Assembly (NCBI GenBank): GCA_041691815.1
Contig: JBEPTZ010000021.1
Coordinates: 1 to 45,600, forward strand
DNA length: 45,600 nt
Source: 70-18 sp041691815
GTDB taxonomy: Bacteria; Pseudomonadota; Alphaproteobacteria; Acetobacterales; Acetobacteraceae
Direction: 5' to 3'
The notes beneath the pieces were generated by a model. The model was not told where the DNA came from. It made no database searches and was given only the letters and a program-made list of their open reading frames with translations. This document shows positions 38,021 to 45,600 of this stretch, one piece after another. The position numbers and the translations under genes were made by a program. How positions within the stretch are numbered: the first letter of the stretch is position 1; every line of letters starts with the position of its first letter.

Positions 38021-39241
38021 ATGCTCTATCACGTCTATGAGATGCAGCGCGCCTCGATTGAACCGATGCGCCTGATGGTGAGCAGTGCCCTTTCGATGCT
38101 CGACATGCCATTCAACCCATTGCGACCAACGCCGCTGGGCCGGGTCGCCGCCGCGGCGCTGGACAGTTTCGAACATTCCACCAGGCGGTTCGGCAAGCCG
38201 CAGTTCGGCCACACCCACACCACCATCGCCGGCCACCAGGTGGCGATCACCGAGGAGGTGACCGCCGCCCTGCCGTGGTGCGACCTGCGGCATTTCCGCC
38301 GCGCCGCCGCCCCCGTTGGGCAACCGAAGGTGCTGATGGTGGCGCCGATGTCCGGCCATTACGCCACCCTGCTGCGCGGCACGGTGAAGGCGTTCCTGCC
38401 CGACCACGAGGTGTTCATCACCGACTGGCACGACGCGCGCGACATGCCGATGCTGGGCGCCGATTTCAGCCTGGACGATTATACCGACTACGTCATGCAC
38501 TTCCTGCGCGTGCTCGGCCCGGACACCCATGTGATGGCGGTGTGTCAGCCGGCGGTGCCGGTACTGGCGGCGGTGGCGCTGATGAACGAGGGCGAGCCAG
38601 AGGCGGCGCCGCGCACCATGACGCTGATCGGCGGGCCGATCGACACCCGCGAGGGCCCGACCGCGGTGGATGATTTCGCCACCAAGCACAGCATGGACTG
38701 GTTCCACGCCAACGTTATCCACCCGGTGCCGTTCGGCCATGCCGGCTTCATGCGCATGGTCTATCCCGGCTTCCTGCAACTGGCCGGCTTCATGGCGATG
38801 AATCTCGACCGGCATGTCGAGGCGCATTACCAGATGTTCCAGCACCTGGTGCAGGGCGACGGCGAGCCGCTGGCTTCCAAGCGGCGGTTCTACGACGAAT
38901 ACCGCTCGGTGATGGACCTGCCGGCCAAATACTACCTGGAAACCATCGAGAAGGTGTTCAAGCAGCACCACCTGCCGCGCGGCATCTTCCGCCATCGCGG
39001 CCACACCGTGGATGTGGCGGCGATCACCCGCACCGCGATGCAGACCATCGAGGGCGAGCGCGACGATATCTCCGGCATCGGCCAGACCCGGGCGGCGCAC
39101 AAGATGGCGACCCGCCTGCCGGACGAAATGCGCGACCATATGGAGCAGCCGGGGGTGGGGCATTACGGGCTGTTCAACGGCCGGCGGTATCGCGAGCAGG
39201 TGGCGCCGCGGATCAAGGGGTTCATCGCGGCGCATAGGTAA
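38021..39241 (+). CDS. phaZ: Intracellular polyhydroxyalkanoate depolymerase
   Basis: A 406-residue cytoplasmic PHB depolymerase of the PhaZ1 type, which mobilises native granules. The start ATG 38021 follows AAAAGGA, and MLYHVYEMQRASIEPMRLM is the family opening. The nucleophile is Cys175 in VCQPAVP rather than Ser, as in Cupriavidus PhaZ1. Asp and His partners are expected in the C-terminal part (for example TVDVAAI). It is transcribed away from phaA across a 173-base gap. Confidence 0.95.
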   Translation: MLYHVYEMQRASIEPMRLMVSSALSMLDMPFNPLRPTPLGRVAAAALDSFEHSTRRFGKPQFGHTHTTIAGHQVAITEEVTAALPWCDLRHFRRAAAPVGQPKVLMVAPMSGHYATLLRGTVKAFLPDHEVFITDWHDARDMPMLGADFSLDDYTDYVMHFLRVLGPDTHVMAVCQPAVPVLAAVALMNEGEPEAAPRTMTLIGGPIDTREGPTAVDDFATKHSMDWFHANVIHPVPFGHAGFMRMVYPGFLQLAGFMAMNLDRHVEAHYQMFQHLVQGDGEPLASKRRFYDEYRSVMDLPAKYYLETIEKVFKQHHLPRGIFRHRGHTVDVAAITRTAMQTIEGERDDISGIGQTRAAHKMATRLPDEMRDHMEQPGVGHYGLFNGRRYREQVAPRIKGFIAAHR

Positions 39242-39370
39242 GGCCTTCTTTTTGTGAACAAAAAGAAGCAAAAAAACTTTGCATCCATTGGAGTGTGGGC
39301 AATCTCCGCCACGCCATTGTTGCAAGGCGGATAGAGTTTTTTGGTTCTTTTTTGCAAAAAAGAACCCTTC
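39242..39370. repeat. Modular palindromic intergenic element, copy 7 (A-C)
   Basis: A end (CTTCTTTTTGTG / AACAAAAAGAAG) at about 39245-39268, type 2 centre with GTTGCAAGGCGGAT, and C end (GGTTCTTTTTTG / CAAAAAAGAACC) at about 39342-39366. It begins directly after the phaZ stop and ends 60 bases before the next gene. Confidence 0.85.
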
Positions 39371-39430
39371 CTGAATTTAGCTGTCCCGCGCTGCCTTTTT
39401 GCGTATCCTCCCGATCAGGGGGATCACATC

Positions 39431-40996
39431 ATGCTGTCACGTCGACATGTCTTGGCTGGCGCCGGGGTGCTGGCGCTGCCGTCCATCGCGCGGGCGCAGG
39501 GCGCGCGGGTGTTGAAGTTCGTGCCGCAGGCGGCCTATTCGGTGCCGGACCCGATCTGGACCACCGCGATCATCGTCGCCACCCACGCCTTCATGGTGTG
39601 GGACACGCTGTACGGGGTGGATTTGAAGCTGGCGCCGCATCCGCAGATGTGCGCCGGGCACGAGGTTTCGTCGGACGGGCTGACCTGGACCTTCACGCTG
39701 CGGCCGGGGCTGCTATGGCATGACGGCCAGAAGGTGCGGGCGATCGATGCCACCACGTCGATCCGGCGCTGGGCCGAGCGGGACAGTTTCGGCCAGCGCA
39801 TCGCCGCCCTGACCGCCGAGATGAAGCCGCTGGACGACAACCGGTTCCAGATTCGCCTGACCAGGCCATTCCCGCTGATGCTGTACGCGCTGGGGGCGCA
39901 AAACTGCTTCATCATGCCGGAGCGGATGGCAAAGCAGCCGGCCAAGCAGGCGATCACCGAATTCATCGGCAGCGGCCCGTTCCGCTTCCGGGTGGACCAG
40001 TGGGTGTCAGGCGTGCGGGCGGTGTATGAGCGGTTCGACAAATACCTGCCGCGGCAGGAGAAACCGGAATACAACTCGGGCGGCAAGGTGGTGCATTTCG
40101 ACCGGGTGGAGTGGTCGGTGCAGCCGGACCCCGGCACCGCGGTGGCCGCACTGCAGACCGGCGAGGTGGACTGGATCGATCAGCCGCTGTTCGATCTGGT
40201 GCCGCTGCTGAAGAAGAGCGCCGGGGTGAGCGTGCGCAAGCTCGATCCGTTCGGGCTGGTCGGCATCATCCTGCCCAATCACCTGTATCCGCCGTTCGAC
40301 AATCCGAAGTTCCGCCAGGCGCTGTACCCGGCGATCAACCAGCATGAATTCGTCGCCGGCGTGCTGGGCGACCAGACCGAATACGCGACCTTGCCGGTGG
40401 GGTATTTCACCGCCGGTTCGCCGATGGCCAGCACTGCCGGCATGCAGGCGCTGACCGGCAAGCGCGACCTGGACCTGGCGCGGCGGTTGGTGAAAGAGTC
40501 CGGCTACAAGGGCGAGCCGGTGCTGCTGATGGACCCGACCGACCAGGTGCAGCAGCACGCGATGGCGCAGATGACCGCCAGCCTGCTGCGCAAGCTCGAT
40601 ATCAACGTCGACATAATGGCGATGGACTGGGGCAGCCTGCTGTCGCGCCGCGCCAGCACCAAGCCGCCGGCCGAGGGCGGCTGGAATTGCCTGAACACCC
40701 GGCTGAGCGGACTCGACATGACCAACCCGGCCAGCATCGGGCTGCGCGGCAACGGGCTGAAAGGCTGGTTCGGCTGGCCGGACGCGCCGAAGCTGGTGTC
40801 GCTGCGCGAGCAATGGTACGACGCGCCGGACCTGGCGAGCCAGCAGAAGATCACCGCCGAGGAGCAATTGGCGGCGTTTGAGGTGGCGCCGTACTACCCG
40901 CTGGGGCAATGGTCGCAGCCGACGGCATTCCGGTCTGACCTGACCGGGTTCCTGGTGAGTCCCAATCCGCTGTTCTGGAATGTGCGGCGGGGATAG
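39431..40996 (+). CDS. ABC transporter substrate-binding protein (SBP_bac_5, peptide type)
   Basis: A 521-residue periplasmic binding protein of the DppA/OppA family. The N-terminus MLSRRHVLAGAGVLALPSIARAQ is a Tat-type signal, cleaved about residue 22. HEVSSDGLTWTFTLRPGLLWHDGQKVRAIDA is the diagnostic SBP_bac_5 block, and FRQALYPAINQHEFV and APYYPLGQW follow. No permease or ATPase is adjacent, so it works with a transporter encoded elsewhere. Ligand unknown. Confidence 0.92.
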   Translation: MLSRRHVLAGAGVLALPSIARAQGARVLKFVPQAAYSVPDPIWTTAIIVATHAFMVWDTLYGVDLKLAPHPQMCAGHEVSSDGLTWTFTLRPGLLWHDGQKVRAIDATTSIRRWAERDSFGQRIAALTAEMKPLDDNRFQIRLTRPFPLMLYALGAQNCFIMPERMAKQPAKQAITEFIGSGPFRFRVDQWVSGVRAVYERFDKYLPRQEKPEYNSGGKVVHFDRVEWSVQPDPGTAVAALQTGEVDWIDQPLFDLVPLLKKSAGVSVRKLDPFGLVGIILPNHLYPPFDNPKFRQALYPAINQHEFVAGVLGDQTEYATLPVGYFTAGSPMASTAGMQALTGKRDLDLARRLVKESGYKGEPVLLMDPTDQVQQHAMAQMTASLLRKLDINVDIMAMDWGSLLSRRASTKPPAEGGWNCLNTRLSGLDMTNPASIGLRGNGLKGWFGWPDAPKLVSLREQWYDAPDLASQQKITAEEQLAAFEVAPYYPLGQWSQPTAFRSDLTGFLVSPNPLFWNVRRG

Positions 40997-41135
40997 CGAA
41001 GGAAGCGGCGCTTTTTGAAAAAAGCGCGCAAAAACTTCTATCCGCCTTGCGGCATCGGCGTGGCGGGGATTCCGTACACTCCCAGGGATGGAAAGTTTTT
41101 TTGCTTCTTTTTGTTCACAAAAAGAAGACCTATCC
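40997..41135. repeat. Modular palindromic intergenic element, copy 8 (B-A with type 2 centre)
   Basis: B end (GCGCTTTTTG / AAAAAAGCGC) at about 41008-41029, type 2 centre in inverted orientation (ATCCGCCTTGCGGC), and A end (CTTCTTTTTG / CAAAAAGAAG) at about 41103-41127. It pairs a B end with the centre otherwise seen with C ends, so it is a module recombinant. It sits between the binding-protein gene and the CoA ligase gene. Confidence 0.85.
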
Positions 41136-41181
41136 TGCCCGCAAGCGCGGCCGTGTGCCGCGGAATATCGGGAGGAAAGCC

Positions 41182-42825
41182 ATGCTCGGTCTGATGCAGG
41201 ACAAGCCGTTGATGATCTCGTCGATCATCAGCCACGCGGCGCGGCACCATGCGCACAGCGAGGTGGTCTCCAAGACCGTGGAGGGGGCGATCCATCGCAG
41301 CACCTATGCCGAGATCGAGCGCCGGGCGCGGCGGCTGGCGCGGGCGTTGCAGCTGCTCGGCATCGGCGGGTCGGACCGGGTGGCGACGCTGGCGTGGAAC
41401 GGCTTCCGGCATATGGAGCTGTATTACGCGATCTCCGGCATGGGGGCGGTGTGCCACACCATCAACCCGCGGCTGTCGCCGGACGATATCGGCTATATCG
41501 TCAATGATGCCGGCGACAAGCTGATCTTCGCCGATACCAGCTTCGCGCCCCTGCTCGCCGCGGTGGCGCAGAAGCTGGCGGGCCAGGTCCGGGCGGTGGT
41601 GTTCATGACCGAGCGGGCGCACATGCCCGATGTGGCGCTGCCGGCCGGCATCGAGGTGCTGTGCTACGAGGAGCTGATGGCGGCGGCGGACGAGAATTTC
41701 GCCTGGCCGGTGTTCGACGAGCGGACCGCGGCCTCGCTGTGCTACACCTCGGGCACCACCGGGCAGCCGAAGGGGGTGCTGTACAGCCATCGCTCCACCC
41801 TGTTGCACGCCTATGCGCTGAACATGCCGGACGTGTTCGCGCTCAGGGCGACCGACCGGGTGCTGCCGGTGGTGCCGATGTTCCACGTCAACGCCTGGGG
41901 CACGCCGTATGCGTCGCCGATGGTCGGCGCCGCGATGATCATGCCGGGGCGGCACCTGGACGGCGCCAGCCTGACCGAGATGATGAACACCGAGCGGGTG
42001 ACGGTCTCGGCCGGGGTGCCGACGGTGTGGCTGGGGCTGCTGGCGCATCTGCGCAGCAGCGGCCAGCGGCTGGCCACGGTGCAGCGGTTCGTGATCGGCG
42101 GCTCGGCCTGCCCGCGCCTGCTGTTCGAGGCGTTCGACAAGGAATTTGGCATCCGCGTCGATCATGCCTGGGGGATGACCGAGATGTCGCCGCTCGGCAC
42201 CTACAACACGCCGGTGCCGGGCAATGCCGAGCTGCAGGGCGAGCCGCTGATGCAGCGGCGGCTGAAGCAGGGCCGCGCGCTGTTCGGCATCGATATCCGC
42301 ATCGTCGATGACAATGGCGCCGAGTTGCCGTGGGACGGCAAGACTCCCGGGCATCTGCAGGGGCGCGGCTACTGGGTGTGCAGCAGCTATTTCGGCGGCG
42401 TCGCCGGCGATGCGCTGGACAAGGACGGCTGGTTCGCCACCGGCGACGTGGCGACCATCGACGAGCACGGCAACATGGAGGTGACCGACCGCTCCAAGGA
42501 CGTGATCAAGTCCGGCGGCGAGTGGATCAGTTCGATCCAGCTGGAGAACATCGCGGTGTCACACCCCGATGTGGCTGAGGCGGCAATCATCGCGGCGGTG
42601 CATCCGAAATGGGACGAGCGACCGCTGCTGATCGTGGTGCCGCGCGAGGGCCGGACCATCGCGCGCGACGACGTGCTGGCGATCTATGCCGGCAAGGTGG
42701 CGAAGTGGTGGGTGCCGGACGACGTGGTGGTGGTCACCGAGTTGCCGCACACCGCCACCGGCAAGATCCAGAAGCTGGCGTTGCGCGATAAGTGGCGGCG
42801 GTATCTGGTGCGCGACATCGGCTGA
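41182..42825 (+). CDS. Acyl-CoA synthetase (AMP-dependent)
   Basis: A 547-residue medium/long-chain fatty-acid CoA ligase. The ATP loop is YTSGTTGQPKGVLYSH (about 188-203), followed by PMFHVNAWGTPY, WGMTEMSPLGTYN (A5) and FATGDVATIDEHGNMEVTDRSKDVIKSGGEWIS (A7-A8). The C-terminal Lys is in TGKIQKLALR. ATG 41182 follows GGAGGAA. It activates a carboxylic acid to acyl-AMP and then acyl-CoA, supplying beta-oxidation or PHA precursors. Confidence 0.95.
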   Translation: MLGLMQDKPLMISSIISHAARHHAHSEVVSKTVEGAIHRSTYAEIERRARRLARALQLLGIGGSDRVATLAWNGFRHMELYYAISGMGAVCHTINPRLSPDDIGYIVNDAGDKLIFADTSFAPLLAAVAQKLAGQVRAVVFMTERAHMPDVALPAGIEVLCYEELMAAADENFAWPVFDERTAASLCYTSGTTGQPKGVLYSHRSTLLHAYALNMPDVFALRATDRVLPVVPMFHVNAWGTPYASPMVGAAMIMPGRHLDGASLTEMMNTERVTVSAGVPTVWLGLLAHLRSSGQRLATVQRFVIGGSACPRLLFEAFDKEFGIRVDHAWGMTEMSPLGTYNTPVPGNAELQGEPLMQRRLKQGRALFGIDIRIVDDNGAELPWDGKTPGHLQGRGYWVCSSYFGGVAGDALDKDGWFATGDVATIDEHGNMEVTDRSKDVIKSGGEWISSIQLENIAVSHPDVAEAAIIAAVHPKWDERPLLIVVPREGRTIARDDVLAIYAGKVAKWWVPDDVVVVTELPHTATGKIQKLALRDKWRRYLVRDIG

Positions 42826-42888
42826 AACCGGCGGCTGCCCGCAGGCCCGCGCGACCTCGACATGGTCGCCGAGACCCTGGCTGGCGGA

Positions 42889-43122
42889 TCAGCGCACCGT
42901 CAGCTTGCCGGCCTGGATTTCCTGGATCGCCTGGCGGATCAGGTTCTCGGCATTCTGCTTGTGCCCATGATAGATCGCCGGCGCCGCCTGTAAGTCGCGC
43001 AGCGCGGCGTTCAGGTTGCCCTCGGCGGCATTCAGCCGCGGGAACCGGGCTCCGGCGTAGGCCGCCGCGGAAATCGCCGCCAAGGCAAGCATTATCGCGA
43101 CATAGCCAGTGCAACGGCGCAT
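42889..43122 (-). CDS. Small exported or membrane-anchored protein
   Basis: A 77-residue protein from ATG 43122, preceded by GGGGAGGGG; an upstream ATG at 43149 is less well placed. The hydrophobic N-terminus (MRRCTGYVAIMLALAAISAAAYA) is a signal or anchor. It is followed by a helical region with LNAALRDLQAAPAIYHGHKQNAENLIRQAIQEIQAGKL. The His/Asn-rich helix resembles small alphaproteobacterial exported helical proteins of unknown role. It is convergent with the CoA ligase gene. Confidence 0.7.
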   Translation of the reverse strand: MRRCTGYVAIMLALAAISAAAYAGARFPRLNAAEGNLNAALRDLQAAPAIYHGHKQNAENLIRQAIQEIQAGKLTVR

Positions 43123-43353
43123 CCGGCCCCTCCCCTTGTTCAGCCTCAACGTCGCGCCGCTTCGGTCTATCGCCGTCCGCGCCTGTGGCGCCGCGGTTCA
43201 GCCTAACAGCGCGCAATGCGGAATTCTACCTTTTGTAGCGAAATGCAACGTAGACGGTACGGAATTTGACTGCCCCCGTTCGATGCAATCGGACCTGGGA
43301 AACCGGCAACCGCTCGGCTATGGGCATCGACGCCGCTTCGGAGAGGAAACGCC

Positions 43354-43842
43354 ATGCCCATCCAGCTACGCGCAACCCGGCCCACCGATTTCGATTTCGT
43401 CATCGGCGACTGGTCGGTCCGGCACCGGCGGCTCAGGGAGCGGCTGGCCGGCTGCACCGAGTGGGAGGAATTCGCCGGCGAGATGTCGACCGCCAGGATT
43501 CTCGGCGGCTTCGGCAACATCGAGGACAATCGGCTGATGTTTCCCGAGGGCGAGTTCCGCGCCGCAGCGCTGCGCTCGTACGATCCGGCAACCGGGACCT
43601 GGGCGATCTGGTGGCTGGATGGCCGCTTTCCCGGCCGGGTCGATGTGCCGGTGGTCGGCCGCTTCGCCGACGGCGTCGGCACGTTCTATGCCGAGGACAG
43701 CTTCAACGGCGCCCCGGTGCGCATCCGCTTCATCTGGTCGCAGGCCGGTGCCGATGTGCTGCGCTGGGAGCAGGCGTTCTCCGCTGACCAGGGGCAAAGT
43801 TGGGAGACCAACTGGACGATGGATTTTGCCCGCAAGAGCTAG
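43354..43842 (+). CDS. DUF1579-like protein
   Basis: A 162-residue protein, beta-rich in appearance: FDFVIGDWSVRHRRLRERLAG, then IWWLDGR, VVGRFADGVGTFYAEDSFNG and WEQAFSADQGQSWETNWTMDF. The FDFxIGDWxVxHRRL and WETNWxMDF ends are characteristic of a conserved family near DUF1579. Function unknown. The start follows GAGAGGAAACGCC. Its stop is three bases from the end of the convergent hydrolase gene. Confidence 0.85.
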   Translation: MPIQLRATRPTDFDFVIGDWSVRHRRLRERLAGCTEWEEFAGEMSTARILGGFGNIEDNRLMFPEGEFRAAALRSYDPATGTWAIWWLDGRFPGRVDVPVVGRFADGVGTFYAEDSFNGAPVRIRFIWSQAGADVLRWEQAFSADQGQSWETNWTMDFARKS

Positions 43843-43845
43843 CCC

Positions 43846-44973
43846 TTACAGCCGCCGCAAAAACTCCAGCAGCAGCCGCGCCACCTCGGCCGGCTGCTCC
43901 TGCTGCACCCAGTGCCCGGCGTCCTCGACCAGGTGGCACATCAGCATGCGCGCGCAGGCCTCGTCCTGCATCCGCGCCAGGGCGCCGGGCGACTGGTGGA
44001 TGCCCCAGTCGGCGGCGCCGGCGATGAAGCAGGATGGCGCCTCGATCGCCCGGCCGCCGAACACCTGCAACTCCGGCTGGAACCGTGGCTCGGTGCGGCA
44101 GCGATACCATTGCAGGCCGCCCTGGAAGCCGGTGCGGGCGTATTCGCCGGCATAGACCGCCAGTTCCGCGTCGGTCAGCCAGGGGCAGTCCCGCTTCGCC
44201 GGCAGCTCGGCGGCCACCGTCGCCGCCATGCCCTGGTCGCGGTCCATGATGTAGTAGGTCGGCAGCTTCGCCAGTTCCTCGGCGGTCCAGCCCGTCAGCG
44301 GGAATGGCCGGTTGCCGGGCCAGTCGGCGCTTTTGTGATGGTAATAGCCGCGCAGGAAGTCATGCAGGCCCTGCGGCGGGTGCCACATGTCCTCGTTGGC
44401 CTCGCGCCCCGAATAGTACCACTGGTAATGCTTGCGCGGCCGCTCCAGTGCCGCCAGCGCGGCATGGATATCCGGCCCCGGCGGCGGCGGCGCGCCCAGC
44501 GGAATGCCCGGCACACCGCCGAACGGCGCGCTCATCAGGGCGACCGCGCGGAAGATGTCGGGCCGCAACAGCGCGCACCAGGCCGCCACCGAGGCGCCGA
44601 AATCATGCCCCACCACGCAGGCCAGCTGGCGATAACCCAGGGCGGCCACCAGCCCCATGGTATCGCGCACCAGGTTGAGCAGCCGGTAGCTGGCGAGGTC
44701 GCCGTCATAATCGGCGTCCCAGCCGGTGGTGCGGCCATAGCCGCGCTGGTCCGGCGCCACCACGTGATAGCCGGCCGCCGCCAGCGGGCGCATCAGCTTG
44801 CGCCAGCTATAGGCCAGTTCGGGAAAGCCGTGCAGCAGCAGCACGCAGGGCCGCCCTTCCGGCTCGAAGCCTGCCTCCAGCACATGCATGTCCAGCCCGT
44901 TGATGCCGGGCAGCCTGCGCGCCCGCACGCCGGCGGGCAGGGTATGGGCGGGCAGGCAATCGTCAGCGTCCAT
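43846..44973 (-). CDS. Alpha/beta hydrolase, epoxide-hydrolase-like
   Basis: A 375-residue enzyme. LLLHGFPELAYSWRKL is the HGFPE oxyanion motif, APDQRGYGRTTG follows strand 4 and VVGHDFGASVAAW gives the nucleophile Asp in GHDFG. A cap domain (about 160-280) contains two lid Tyr candidates (QWYYSGRE and PTYYIMD). The catalytic His is in VEDAGHWVQQEQP. The set fits soluble epoxide hydrolases or haloacetate dehalogenase-like enzymes. ATG 44973 is preferred; ATG 45006 would add 11 residues. Confidence 0.92.
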   Translation of the reverse strand: MDADDCLPAHTLPAGVRARRLPGINGLDMHVLEAGFEPEGRPCVLLLHGFPELAYSWRKLMRPLAAAGYHVVAPDQRGYGRTTGWDADYDGDLASYRLLNLVRDTMGLVAALGYRQLACVVGHDFGASVAAWCALLRPDIFRAVALMSAPFGGVPGIPLGAPPPPGPDIHAALAALERPRKHYQWYYSGREANEDMWHPPQGLHDFLRGYYHHKSADWPGNRPFPLTGWTAEELAKLPTYYIMDRDQGMAATVAAELPAKRDCPWLTDAELAVYAGEYARTGFQGGLQWYRCRTEPRFQPELQVFGGRAIEAPSCFIAGAADWGIHQSPGALARMQDEACARMLMCHLVEDAGHWVQQEQPAEVARLLLEFLRRL

Positions 44974-45068
44974 CACCGAATCTCCGAATCTGCCGACACT
45001 ATACACGCAAGCCTTATCCGCGGCGCGCTGCCGGGCTACGCTGCGGCCTCACCGCACGAGACCAGCGC

Positions 45069-45600
45069 ATGGACCAGCACGCCCCCACCCAGCAGATCAC
45101 CGCCTTCCTGGCCCGCTTCGGCGACGCGCTGGCGCGGCACGACATCGCCGCCGCCGAAGCGCTGTTCACCGCCGATTGCTACTGGCGCGACCTGGTGGCG
45201 TTCACCTGGAACATCACCACCGCCGAGGGCCTGCCGGCGATCAGCGCGATGCTGGGCCAAACCCTTGCCGATACCGCCCCCAGCGGCTGGGCAATCGACG
45301 GCGCCGCCGAGCAGGACGGGCGGCTGGTGCAGGCGTGGTTCCGCTTCGAGACCGCGGCCGGGCGCGGCGTCGGCCATCTGCGGCTGCGCGACGGGCGCTG
45401 CCACACGCTGTTCACCGCGCTGCGCGAACTTAAGGGGTTCGAGGAACGGCAAGGCCCGACCCGCGAGCAGGGGGTGCGCCACGGCGCGTTCAGGGACCGC
45501 GTCACCTGGGCCGACGCCCGCGCCGCCGAGCAGGCGGCGATCGGCGCCACCACCCAGCCTTATGTGCTGATCGTCGGCGGCGGCCAGGGCGGCATCGGCC
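45069..45600 (+). CDS. SnoaL-like domain fused to flavin monooxygenase (partial)
   Basis: The frame starts at ATG 45069 and runs off the window after 177 codons. The first ~125 residues are NTF2/SnoaL-like: ITAFLARFGDALARHDIAAAEALFTADCYWRDLVAFTWN, then RGVGHLRLRDGRCHTLFTALRELKGFE. After a linker the chain enters PYVLIVGGGQGGIG, the FAD-binding Rossmann loop of flavin-containing monooxygenases. This SnoaL-FMO fusion is known in annotated genomes; the NADPH site and C-terminus lie outside the window. Confidence 0.88.
   Translation, partial: MDQHAPTQQITAFLARFGDALARHDIAAAEALFTADCYWRDLVAFTWNITTAEGLPAISAMLGQTLADTAPSGWAIDGAAEQDGRLVQAWFRFETAAGRGVGHLRLRDGRCHTLFTALRELKGFEERQGPTREQGVRHGAFRDRVTWADARAAEQAAIGATTQPYVLIVGGGQGGIG

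Noticed and set aside
4456..41135. Insertion sequences with terminal inverted repeats
   Set aside because: The elements are only about 100-145 bp and contain no coding frame. They could be non-autonomous, but no partner transposase or target-site duplication is visible here.

Overview
The window looks like a chromosomal segment of a high-GC alphaproteobacterium, most likely Acetobacteraceae or a close Rhodospirillales relative. Support comes from the strong G/C third-position bias, a MucR regulator, intracellular PHA metabolism (phaA, phaZ), many ABC-transporter and CoA/TPP catabolic genes, and a recurring T-rich palindromic element between genes. The assignment is by family resemblance; no rRNA is present to settle it.

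Left end (1-3556): a small accessory patch next to the 3' end of a tRNA-Glu gene (3557-3632, minus). It holds a small Cys-motif ORF, a truncated SRAP/YedK gene, a two-gene unit (XRE regulator plus a 300-aa zinc-ribbon-like unknown of visibly lower GC), and a divergent unknown 404-aa protein coupled to a proline-rich 48-aa ORF that ends in a terminator. No integrase is visible.

3691-15151: an enoyl-CoA hydratase; a minus-strand overlapping operon (exported alpha/beta hydrolase, membrane protein with a spermidine-synthase-like domain, Tat-signal PCMT-like methyltransferase); then a plus-strand operon of a periplasmic binding protein, fused double permease, ATPase and a thiamine-diphosphate enzyme.

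15275-18375: alkylation repair (Ada-AlkA fusion overlapping ogt) and a membrane protein of unknown role.

18502-28790: a catabolic stretch with an SDR, an enolase-superfamily dehydratase, a 2-hydroxyacid dehydrogenase, an AtzG/AtzE-like small subunit plus amidase, MucR, an Lrp regulator, and a minus-strand operon of split TPP decarboxylase (alpha and beta), amidohydrolase, isocitrate-lyase/PEP-mutase-superfamily enzyme and luciferase-like monooxygenase. The last set looks like an uncharacterised pathway.

29007-36685: DUF4236, PncC, a cation transporter divergent from its MerR regulator with a perfect operator palindrome, an MFS exporter, enolase, an overlapping XRE-cupin / GNAT / small-protein operon, and a BaiN-like flavoprotein.

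36666-45600: thiolase (phaA) divergent from PHA depolymerase (phaZ) around a nested hairpin, an orphan oligopeptide-type binding protein, an acyl-CoA ligase, two small conserved proteins, an epoxide-hydrolase-like enzyme and, cut by the window edge, a SnoaL-flavin monooxygenase fusion.

The most unusual recurring structure is a family of eight ~100-145 bp intergenic elements (4456, 15152, 18376, 21752, 32528, 33998, 39242, 40997). Each begins almost at a stop codon. Each is built from a constant T-rich hairpin end (A), one of two alternative hairpin ends (B or C) and one of two central modules. They probably act as bidirectional terminators and appear to exchange modules.
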